A stretch of DNA of 5,230 nucleotides, taken from NCBI GenBank assembly GCA_018713975.1, contig DVOB01000123.1, positions 1 to 5,230 on the forward strand. The letters run 5' to 3'. The DNA comes from Lentihominibacter excrementipullorum. GTDB taxonomy: Bacteria > Bacillota > Clostridia > Peptostreptococcales > Anaerovoracaceae. The stretch's first letter is position 1. Each line of letters opens with the position of its first letter. Below are positions 1 through 5,230 of this stretch, piece by piece. The notes beneath the pieces were generated by a model. It did not search any database. It was not told where the DNA came from and worked only from the letters and a program-made list of their open reading frames with translations. The position numbers were made by a program, and so were the translations under genes.

Positions 1-1763
1 AGTGAGCCTGAGATATCATAATGGATCACCAGCCCCACATCCTTTTTATCGACGCCCATTCCAAATGCTGACGTCGCAACGATGATATTTATCTCATTTC
101 TGATAAAAGAGTCCTGATTCTTTACTTTTTCCTCCGGATCCATCTGCCCATTAAAAGGACAGGCAGGAAATCCGTCAGCCGTCAGCTTCTGAGCGATTTC
201 ACGAGTCTGCCTGGTTCTCGATACATAAACGATCGTCGGACAATCTTTCGCGGAAATCAGGTTCCTGAGTGTATTATATTTTCCCGCGTCTGTTTCTTCA
301 TGAATAACTTTATAACGCAGGTTTTCACGGGTAGCTTCAGCAGCGAATACTTTGATATCCAAGTCCAACTTTTTCCTGAAGTAATCGCAAATATCACTGA
401 TGACCTTCTGCTTGGCTGTAGCGGTAAAACAGGATACAGGAATAACGCTCTTCGAACCTTTCTCTTTCATCAAACGTTTTATAAAATCCCCTATATACAG
501 ATAATCCACGCGAAAATCCTGTCCCCATGCGGAAAAGCAGTGGGCTTCATCGATTACGAACCGGACAACATTTCTGGAAATCAGAAGCCGTTCTATCGTC
601 CTGGACCTAAGCTGCTCCGGCGAAATATATAAAAGGACAGCCGATCCGTCACCTATACGCCTGAAAGCGTCAGCGCGTTCTATCTCATTCAGCAACCCAT
701 TGATCGTCACTGCTTCCACGACCCCCTGTGCATTGAGATTATCCACCTGGTCTTTCATCAGTGACTGTAGAGGAGAAATGACGACGGTAAGGCCATGTAC
801 CGTATTTCCTGCCATAAGAGCAGGGAGCTGAAATGTAAGCGACTTTCCCCCTCCCGTAGGGAATACCGCTAACAGCGATTTTCCATCCACTGCCGCCCGA
901 ACGGCCTCCTCCTGCAGAGCTTTACCCCCATATGTCCTGAAGCCATCGTAACCGAAGATTTTTTTCAATTCTTTCCGGACATTGAAATGCTGTCTGCAAT
1001 AATCACATCCAGCCTCACAAGGCGTATTGCACAACATCTCCATCATGTGTCCAGTTTCGGGATAAGTGTTAACGACCCACGAGGGAATAGCAATACGATC
1101 ACCGCAATTGATCAACGCCAGCGCATAGGCCAGCTCGACAGGATATTCCAAGATGAGCCGCTGTAGATCCGAATTCTCGCAGATCTTACCTGAAAAAACT
1201 GATTTGATCAAGGTTTCCGTATCCTGATCCGACGGTATGAAATCAATATACTGAAAGAAGCCTTTGAATTCTTCGTGGTCATAGAGCAACGCCGCAAAAA
1301 TTCTCCTGATATCAGACGGCAATAGAAAAAAAGCATTTATCTCATCTCTAAATAGTTTATCCGCTTTCCTGCAATCATTTACAGGATTGTTCCATTCTCC
1401 ATCCTGCAACTTTTCGTCTTTGAATAACGCATGTGATAATCTTTCCGGAAAAAGTAGAGGAGAGAGATATAAGGTATCGATCGCACGAAGATCCAGAGTT
1501 TTACTGAGAATATTTTCCAAGTATTTCAAATCATGATTTACGATGTTATGCCCGCAGATATATCCTGTCCCGGGCAAAAATCGTTGCAGATCTCTTTTAG
1601 AAGGAGAATGTAACTTCTCCCCATCAGACCTGACCGCTCCTATATCCAGAATCTGCCCACTCTCAGCGCCTATTTCCAGGTCAAGAAACACGACTGGTTT
1701 ATCCGTCGCTAGCATTTTTCTTTTTCTAAATATGCCGTACTTATTCAACTTATTGCCACGCAT
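1..1763 (-). CDS. RecQ-family DNA helicase with N-terminal DnaQ-like exonuclease domain (C-terminus off the left edge)
   Basis: The reading frame is open for 587 codons from an ATG at 1763 and runs off the window. Residues 24-140 look like a DEDD 3'-5' exonuclease: Exo I is FLDLE (D28, E30), Exo II is GHNIVNHD (D78) and Exo III contains D130. The His expected five residues before D130 is Asn (N125). A Cys4 cluster follows (C245, C249, C253, C256; spacing 3-3-2), possibly a zinc site. The helicase core comes next: Q284 in a Q-motif-like LQEEAV, Walker A TGGGKS (303-308), motif Ia SPLQSLMKDQV, DEAH (405-408) with the RecQ-type aromatic loop CFSAWGQDFR, motif III FTATA, motif IV VYVSRT and motif V ATSAFGMGVDKKDVG. 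Motif VI and everything beyond it are not visible. By family, it should be an ATP-dependent 3'-5' DNA unwinding enzyme of repair or recombination; nuclease activity is inferred. The start is uncertain: the site before M1 is weak (AGAAAG), and M17 is an alternative. Confidence 0.93.
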   Translation of the reverse strand, partial: MRGNKLNKYGIFRKRKMLATDKPVVFLDLEIGAESGQILDIGAVRSDGEKLHSPSKRDLQRFLPGTGYICGHNIVNHDLKYLENILSKTLDLRAIDTLYLSPLLFPERLSHALFKDEKLQDGEWNNPVNDCRKADKLFRDEINAFFLLPSDIRRIFAALLYDHEEFKGFFQYIDFIPSDQDTETLIKSVFSGKICENSDLQRLILEYPVELAYALALINCGDRIAIPSWVVNTYPETGHMMEMLCNTPCEAGCDYCRQHFNVRKELKKIFGYDGFRTYGGKALQEEAVRAAVDGKSLLAVFPTGGGKSLTFQLPALMAGNTVHGLTVVISPLQSLMKDQVDNLNAQGVVEAVTINGLLNEIERADAFRRIGDGSAVLLYISPEQLRSRTIERLLISRNVVRFVIDEAHCFSAWGQDFRVDYLYIGDFIKRLMKEKGSKSVIPVSCFTATAKQKVISDICDYFRKKLDLDIKVFAAEATRENLRYKVIHEETDAGKYNTLRNLISAKDCPTIVYVSRTRQTREIAQKLTADGFPACPFNGQMDPEEKVKNQDSFIRNEINIIVATSAFGMGVDKKDVGLVIHYDISGS

Positions 1764-1779
1764 TTTTTCACACTTTCTA

Positions 1780-1821
1780 CTATCGTTCCCCGATATCGTC
1801 AGACAGCTCGTGGTGTCTCAT
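1780..1821 (-). other. 13-codon mini-ORF with strong ribosome binding site ahead of the helicase gene
   Basis: An ATG at 1821-1819 is preceded by the purine block GGGGAGGGG (1832-1824), the strongest Shine-Dalgarno match in the window, itself preceded by seven A. The frame encodes MRHHELSDDIGER and stops at TAG (1782-1780), 16 bases before the helicase ATG. It begins 19 bases after the permease stop codon, a normal operon junction. It could be a leader peptide that couples translation to the helicase gene, or the stump of a helicase start displaced by one base (the helicase frame is open from 1817 onwards). I recognise no family for the peptide. Whether it is translated is inference from the ribosome binding site alone. 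Confidence 0.35.
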
Positions 1822-1840
1822 ATCCCCTCCCCTTTTTTTC

Positions 1841-3232
1841 TCATCTATCGCCCAGCTTACTGTGTTTCCTGCTGTAGAGGAAATAGACTATCATTCCGCA
1901 GCAAGACCATATGACAAAGACCACCCATGTCACTGGATCCAGCTGGGACGCCAGGAAAGCGCACAGCGCCATGGACATCACCGGTACGAAAGGTACCAAT
2001 GGCGTCCTGAAGTCCCTTCTCAGTCCCGGTTGACTTTTTCTCAGTACTATAACCGTAAGTGAAACCATGAAAAAGGCCCACAATGTACCTATGTTGCACA
2101 GCTCCGCTATCCTGTCTATGGGAACGAATCCGGCGATCAGTCCACCTACGATCCACACGCAGACCACAGATCTCCTTGGAACGCCACTGTCGCTGACTTT
2201 TGAAAATGAAGATGGCATCAGTCCGTCCCTGGCCATGGAATAGACCAATCTCGATTCGCTTCCCAAAAGCACCAGCACACCTGTAGTCAAGCCCGCTATA
2301 GCTCCCACAGAAACAAGGGCCGAGCCCCATCGTATCCCCGCTTCATTTAAAGCGTACGCCACGGGAGCGGCAACTCCCGCGTATTCTGTATATTTGATGG
2401 CGCCTGTCAGCATCAATGTAACTATTATATACAGAGTCGTTGCTATCACCAGGGATCCTATTATCCCACGAGGCATATCCTTCTGGGGATTTTTCACTTC
2501 CTCCGCCGAATTGGCTATGGCGTCGAATCCGAGAAATGCGAAGAATACCACCGCCGCTCCGGAAAATACGCCGCTCCAGCCAAAAGGCATAAATGGTTCA
2601 TAGTTATCCAGGTCTATGCTGCGCGCTATGAGGATCACAAATATCAGTATCACCGCCAGCTTGACGAACACCAGTATATTGTTGAGACGCGCGCTGGCCT
2701 TCGTTCCCTTCAGCTGTAGTACGGCCATCAGCGACACGATAAAAATCGCCGGAATATTTGTCACTCCGCCGCTGAAAGGATCTGCCAGCAGCGTTTTCGG
2801 AAGGCCGACGCCGAGCAGTTCTAATATGTTTGCCCCGTAGGCCGACCACCCTACAGCAATAGCGGACATGGCAACCACGTATTCCAGCGTTATACACCAG
2901 CCGATGAACCAGCCAAAGACCTCTCCCAACCCTACGTAAACAAAAGTATACGAGCTTCCTGACGCCGGGATAGCCGACGCCAATTCTCCATAACAAAGAG
3001 CCGCGCAGGCGCAGGCAAGTCCCGCCAATACAAATGACAATATCAATGCCGGCCCGGCGTGTTCAGCCGCCGCCACTCCCGTTATCACAAAAAGCCCCGA
3101 GCCTATTATCACTCCGACGCCCAGCATCATCAGTTCAAAAGCTCCGAGGCTTCTCTTCAATCCATGTTTTCTCTCATTTCCTGCGATCATACTGTCCACA
3201 GACAGTTTCCTGAACAGCTCCGCTCTATTCAT
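1841..3232 (-). CDS. APC-superfamily amino-acid permease (cationic amino-acid transporter-like)
   Basis: This 463-residue integral membrane protein probably imports amino acids across the cytoplasmic membrane, most likely by proton coupling; the substrate cannot be read from sequence. The hallmark TM1 stretch GVGVIIGSGLFVITG (38-52) carries the unwound GSG backbone-binding motif. TM6 has FFAFLGFDAIANSAEEVKNP (230-249), the signature of the bacterial CAT/YfnA-like branch. The loop after TM8 has SESRLVYSMARDGLMP. A Lys in TM5 (K191, in VFVKLAV) matches the place where proton-coupled ApcT has its key Lys; this alignment is from memory. About 12 hydrophobic segments and the total length fit the family, so it looks intact. 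The ATG at 3232 follows AGGAAC about ten bases upstream and is reached from a good promoter 50-75 bases upstream. The helicase gene lies 77 bases downstream on the same strand with no visible terminator between, so they are probably cotranscribed. Confidence 0.93.
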   Translation of the reverse strand: MNRAELFRKLSVDSMIAGNERKHGLKRSLGAFELMMLGVGVIIGSGLFVITGVAAAEHAGPALILSFVLAGLACACAALCYGELASAIPASGSSYTFVYVGLGEVFGWFIGWCITLEYVVAMSAIAVGWSAYGANILELLGVGLPKTLLADPFSGGVTNIPAIFIVSLMAVLQLKGTKASARLNNILVFVKLAVILIFVILIARSIDLDNYEPFMPFGWSGVFSGAAVVFFAFLGFDAIANSAEEVKNPQKDMPRGIIGSLVIATTLYIIVTLMLTGAIKYTEYAGVAAPVAYALNEAGIRWGSALVSVGAIAGLTTGVLVLLGSESRLVYSMARDGLMPSSFSKVSDSGVPRRSVVCVWIVGGLIAGFVPIDRIAELCNIGTLWAFFMVSLTVIVLRKSQPGLRRDFRTPLVPFVPVMSMALCAFLASQLDPVTWVVFVIWSCCGMIVYFLYSRKHSKLGDR

Positions 3233-3267
3233 TTCCCGTTCCTGTTATCCTTTCACATGTCTTCTGT

Positions 3268-3277
3268 AGTCCGGACT
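3268..3277. promoter_or_regulatory. Perfect 10-base palindrome at the predicted permease transcription start (candidate operator)
   Basis: AGTCCGGACT is its own reverse complement and sits just downstream of the TATGAT -10 box, centred on the expected +1 (about 3273). Repressors commonly bind there, so it may control the permease. The symmetry does not extend past 10 bases, and I cannot name a regulator. A short palindrome like this can arise by chance. Confidence 0.35.
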
Positions 3278-3279
3278 TT

Positions 3280-3308
3280 ATCATACTACATAAATCCTTT
3301 TATTGCAA
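3280..3308 (-). promoter_or_regulatory. SigmaA-type promoter of the amino-acid permease
   Basis: On the minus strand, TTGCAA (3308-3303; four of six consensus bases) and TATGAT (3285-3280; five of six) are separated by exactly 17 bases. Transcription would begin near 3273, giving a leader of about 40 bases with AGGAAC shortly before the ATG at 3232. It lies in the 109-base gap after the LRR gene, so the permease has its own transcription start even if some read-through occurs. Confidence 0.7.
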
Positions 3309-3320
3309 TTCCTCCAGGAA
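3309..3320. repeat. Short inverted repeat abutting the permease -35 box
   Basis: TTCCTCCAGGAA has perfect 5-base arms (TTCCT/AGGAA) around two bases and touches the upstream edge of the -35 box. It could be an activator or repressor site. It could also be a poor hairpin at the end of the LRR transcript, but it is too short and lacks a convincing T-run, so I do not call it a terminator. Confidence 0.25.
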
Positions 3321-3341
3321 AATGAACGGAAGCGTCCTCTC

Positions 3342-4625
3342 TCACATACCCTTTTTCTTTCTCGCTCCTATCAATACTGTCGCCGCACCGCCCAATACGA
3401 TACAGGCTATTATCGCCGCGGCGTACGTCACTGTATTGTCGCCTGTCTCCGGCACCTTCTCGATACTCACGATACTGTCAGGCAGCTCCATATTTTCTGT
3501 TCCGGAGTCCTGTCCTGTTATCACGCTACCGCTGCCTGTCCCTGTCCCATCACCGCCTGTCTCATCGGAAGGCTCCGCAGGGCAATCATTTTCAACATGA
3601 AACACTATGCCGGCCGCAAGGGTGACACCGTTTTCAGTATAAGTATAGGTGAGCTCCATACCATCGTAGATGCCGCTGACTGTCGCGTCCTCCACGCTTC
3701 CGCCCGACACGCCGGTTATATACTGCGGCATGATCTCAGGGTCGATCTTTCTCAGGTCGTATGACGTCTCCCCGCAGGGGAGGTCCACGTTGATCGCCCG
3801 TTCGGAATAAGCTGATACCTCACTGCCATGCGGGATATCGCTGTGCAGCGATATCATCTCATTGTACGATACATTGACATTTTCACCCTGAAGATACGGC
3901 TTGTCTCTCAGATCGAGAGTCCTTATCTCCGTCCAGGTACACACGATCGCCTCCAGCTTATCGTTGTTACTGAGATCCAGCGATTTAAGCGGCGCCGCGG
4001 TTATCCACAGCGATCTCAGCTCCGTATTATGAGACAGATCTATCTGCTCCAGACTCCCTCCGATATATGCGAAGCTCTCAAGAGCAGTGTTTCGAGAGAG
4101 ATCTATCGTCGAAAAGCTGTTGTCTCCGCACTGGAAATTCTTCAGTTTCGTATTCCCACTGACATCGAGAGCGCTCAGCTCGTTCCCATAACAGTTGAGA
4201 TCCGTCAGCTCAGGATTTCCCGACAAGTCGAGAAGTGTGATATCATTTGATTCGCAATTGAGTTTCTCCAGCTTCGTGTTTCCCTTCAGATCCAACTCCG
4301 TCAAATGATTGCCGCGGCATGACAGCTCTTTGAGATTGGCGAATATCTCTATACCCTCGAGGCTTTCTATATCCGCATTGTCCACGTCCATCACCGTCAC
4401 CCTGTCCACATCCTGCTGTGTTATCTGTCCGTCATGATCGAAATCAAAGCTTCGTTCTATATAATTCCTGAAATTCCCATCTTTAATGCTTCCGAGTATA
4501 TCGGCCCCGTAAGACTTGTCCGCCGTATATACCATGAATATGGCTATCGCCATCAACCACGCGCATATCACTGCTATAACTTTTCTGTTCTTTTTTATTA
4601 CTGTCATATTCTCTCTCGCTTTCAT
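3342..4625 (-). CDS. Cell-wall-anchored leucine-rich-repeat surface protein with EF-hand-like loop
   Basis: The protein has 427 residues from the chosen ATG at 4625. In order: a basic N-terminus and hydrophobic export segment (about 16-33); an EF-hand-like loop DFDHDGQITQQD (61-72; ligands D61, D63, D65, D72); seven 21-residue leucine-rich repeats (97-243); a beta-rich domain (about 256-347); a Gly/Ser/Thr/Glu linker; and a C-terminal sorting signal made of VPETG (391-395), a membrane segment (about 399-420) and the basic tail RKKK. The last feature is known from sortase substrates, so the protein is inferred to be exported and covalently attached to peptidoglycan, with VPETG in place of LPXTG. 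LRR surface proteins bind protein or glycan partners; the ligand here is unknown. An in-frame ATG exists at 4643, but AGAAGGA sits 7 bases before the ATG at 4625, and the predicted transcript starts only about six bases ahead of 4643. No sortase gene is visible nearby. Confidence 0.9.
   Translation of the reverse strand: MKARENMTVIKKNRKVIAVICAWLMAIAIFMVYTADKSYGADILGSIKDGNFRNYIERSFDFDHDGQITQQDVDRVTVMDVDNADIESLEGIEIFANLKELSCRGNHLTELDLKGNTKLEKLNCESNDITLLDLSGNPELTDLNCYGNELSALDVSGNTKLKNFQCGDNSFSTIDLSRNTALESFAYIGGSLEQIDLSHNTELRSLWITAAPLKSLDLSNNDKLEAIVCTWTEIRTLDLRDKPYLQGENVNVSYNEMISLHSDIPHGSEVSAYSERAINVDLPCGETSYDLRKIDPEIMPQYITGVSGGSVEDATVSGIYDGMELTYTYTENGVTLAAGIVFHVENDCPAEPSDETGGDGTGTGSGSVITGQDSGTENMELPDSIVSIEKVPETGDNTVTYAAAIIACIVLGGAATVLIGARKKKGM
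3897..4337 (-). repeat. Seven tandem 63-base units encoding 21-residue leucine-rich repeats
   Basis: The units follow the pattern xLxxLxCxxNxLxxLDLSxNx. The first four have Cys at the same place (C103, C124, C145, C166), followed by Asn three residues later. Units 5 and 6 replace Cys with Tyr and Ile; unit 7 regains Cys (C229), but units 5-7 lack the Asn. The C-terminal units are therefore more diverged. An eighth, degenerate unit may cap the solenoid. The periodicity is exact at 21 residues with no insertions. The repeats are diverged at the DNA level, so recent expansion by slippage is unlikely. Confidence 0.88.
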
Positions 4626-4632
4626 CAGATGG

Positions 4633-4639
4633 TCCTTCT
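4633..4639 (-). promoter_or_regulatory. Ribosome binding site that decides the LRR protein start
   Basis: AGAAGGA lies 7 bases upstream of the ATG at 4625-4623. The other in-frame ATGs, at 4643 and 4607, have only weak purine stretches before them. This supports a start at 4625. Confidence 0.7.
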
Positions 4640-4655
4640 GCATATGTTTGTCTCA

Positions 4656-4684
4656 ATTATACCTTAAGCCTCATCAAAAAACAG
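4656..4684 (-). promoter_or_regulatory. Promoter of the LRR surface-protein gene (perfect -10, weak -35)
   Basis: A perfect TATAAT lies at 4661-4656. At the ideal 17-base spacing the -35 position reads CTGTTT (4684-4679), a poor match, so the promoter may be weak or need an activator. Transcription would start near 4649, about 24 bases before the favoured ATG. It lies just past the terminator of the upstream lipoprotein gene, which makes the LRR gene its own unit. Confidence 0.55.
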
Positions 4685-4697
4685 TTGTTTTTACCAC

Positions 4698-4756
4698 AAA
4701 AACCAGGATATCTTTCAGCTCAAAATTTCGTTCTGAGCTTTAAAGACAGATATCCT
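4698..4756 (-). terminator. Rho-independent terminator of the lipoprotein gene
   Basis: Starting eight bases after the lipoprotein stop codon, the outer arms AGGATATCT and AGATATCCT (4705-4713 and 4748-4756) pair perfectly over 9 bases. The inner arms AGCTCA and TGAGCT (4717-4722 and 4734-4739) pair over 6 around an 11-base loop, with an uneven internal bulge between the two stems. On the minus strand the stem is followed by GG and then five T. The opposite side carries a run of A, so the element could also stop transcription from the other strand, although no plus-strand gene is visible. The stem is AT-rich for a terminator. Confidence 0.6.
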
Positions 4757-4763
4757 TTTTTCA

Positions 4764-5230
4764 CTATGTGTTCAAAGAAAATGTGACGGTCACATCACCG
4801 CGGCCCAAAGCCTCTTCCCAACCGGCGAGATCATCGATATGGCCCAACAGGATATAGCTCCAGGAATTGGGGCCGTAGAACATAACGATCTGATCGTTCT
4901 GATACAGCACAATGTCTCCGGACTGTGTGGTGATTTGCTGGTTGCTGGCGGGAAGGCTCGTTCCCAGAGGCCCGACTTTTTCAAAACCGGAATAGTCGCT
5001 CATCCGAATGGTAACAGGGCCTTGTTCCATCATCTCCACCAGCGCGTCCGCTGCTGCATTTTCTTCCAAGGTGGCGGTAAATTCACTGCCGCCAACCTGA
5101 ACATTCATCTGTGTTTCGCTGTTTTCCGCTTCAGAAGAATTATCTTCCATACGGACAGCAGAACTGCTTTCCTGATCGCTCTCTTCCTGCTCACTGTTGC
5201 TACAGCCCGCAAGCAGCACCGCCAGAGACA
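4764..5230 (-). CDS. Lipoprotein with cyclophilin-like domain (N-terminus off the right edge)
   Basis: The frame is open from the right edge to a TAG at 4764-4766. The first visible residues, SLAVLLAGC, are the end of a lipoprotein signal peptide with a good lipobox (LAGC; the Cys codon is 5204-5202), so the mature protein should be lipid-anchored on the outer face of the membrane. After the Cys come about 30 residues rich in Ser, Glu and Asp, a flexible linker. About 115 residues follow that resemble the small bacterial cyclophilin-like domain family (TM1367-like fold): VQVGGSEFTATLEENAAADAL, then FEKVGPLGTSLP, GDIVLYQNDQIVMFYG and a C-terminal VTVTF strand. Despite the name, prolyl isomerase activity is not established for this family, and I assign no reaction. 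Only a few residues of the signal peptide are missing. The true start is outside the window; a GTG at 5219 is in frame but lies inside the signal peptide and is not the start. Confidence 0.82.
   Translation of the reverse strand, partial: SLAVLLAGCSNSEQEESDQESSSAVRMEDNSSEAENSETQMNVQVGGSEFTATLEENAAADALVEMMEQGPVTIRMSDYSGFEKVGPLGTSLPASNQQITTQSGDIVLYQNDQIVMFYGPNSWSYILLGHIDDLAGWEEALGRGDVTVTFSLNT

Noticed and set aside
300..632. Plus-strand open frame of 110 codons
   Set aside because: It lies inside the helicase gene on the opposite strand. The minus-strand frame carries unmistakable helicase motifs, and this one resembles nothing.
1543..1914. Plus-strand open frame of 123 codons across the helicase start and the permease end
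   Set aside because: It is antisense to two well-supported coding ends and their gap, has no good ribosome binding site, and its product is low-complexity and unfamiliar.
1857..2330. Second minus-strand open frame of 157 codons within the permease gene
   Set aside because: It is a shifted frame inside the permease, whose own frame shows continuous membrane segments and family motifs.
3309..3341. Possible terminator after the LRR gene
   Set aside because: The only hairpin has 5-base arms and a two-base loop without a proper T-run, so I treat it as a possible protein-binding site instead.
3303..3764. Plus-strand open frame of 153 codons over the LRR gene's 3' end
   Set aside because: It is the complement of the sorting-signal and beta-domain coding sequence; its Cys/His/Arg-rich product is typical of a shadow frame.
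4643..4643. Start of the LRR protein at the upstream ATG
   Set aside because: It has no ribosome binding site, and the predicted transcript would give it only about six leader bases. The ATG at 4625 has AGAAGGA at good spacing.
1..5230. A new multi-gene defence or mobile system
   Set aside because: There is no transposase, integrase, toxin-antitoxin pair, reverse transcriptase or direct-repeat array. Apart from the helicase, the genes are transport and surface functions with their own promoters.

Overview
All recognisable genes in this window lie on the minus strand and are read from right to left. The window suggests a Gram-positive, probably clostridial (Bacillota) organism. The evidence is a surface protein with a sortase-type C-terminal sorting signal, a lipoprotein with a Ser/Glu/Asp-rich linker, purine-rich Shine-Dalgarno sequences and sigmaA-like promoters. 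This is an inference from gene types; no rRNA or other taxonomic marker is present.

Layout, in the direction of transcription. (1) 5230-4764: the 3' part of a lipoprotein gene with a cyclophilin-like domain. Its start lies beyond the right edge. (2) 4756-4698: a two-tier hairpin followed by a T-run, the likely terminator of that gene. (3) 4661-4656 and 4639-4633: a perfect TATAAT -10 box and an AGAAGGA ribosome binding site, serving a 427-residue cell-wall-anchored leucine-rich-repeat protein (4625-3342). That protein has an EF-hand-like loop, seven 21-residue LRRs, a beta-rich domain and a VPETG sorting signal. (4) 3308-3280: a well-formed promoter flanked by two short inverted repeats, driving a 463-residue APC-superfamily amino-acid permease (3232-1841). 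(5) 1821-1780: a 13-codon mini-ORF with a very strong ribosome binding site. (6) 1763 to the left edge: the first 587 codons of a RecQ-family helicase with an N-terminal DnaQ-like exonuclease domain and a Cys4 cluster. Its C-terminus is outside the window.

The genes do not form an obvious pathway. The lipoprotein and the LRR protein appear to be separate units, divided by the terminator. The permease has its own promoter, and the helicase gene probably shares its transcript, since I see neither a promoter nor a terminator in the 77-base gap. No RNA genes, CRISPR arrays, insertion sequences or plus-strand genes are supported. No stretch over 300 bases is without a gene. I do not see a clear new multi-gene system. 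The points most worth a second look are the exonuclease-helicase fusion with its unusual leader, and the palindrome at the permease transcription start.
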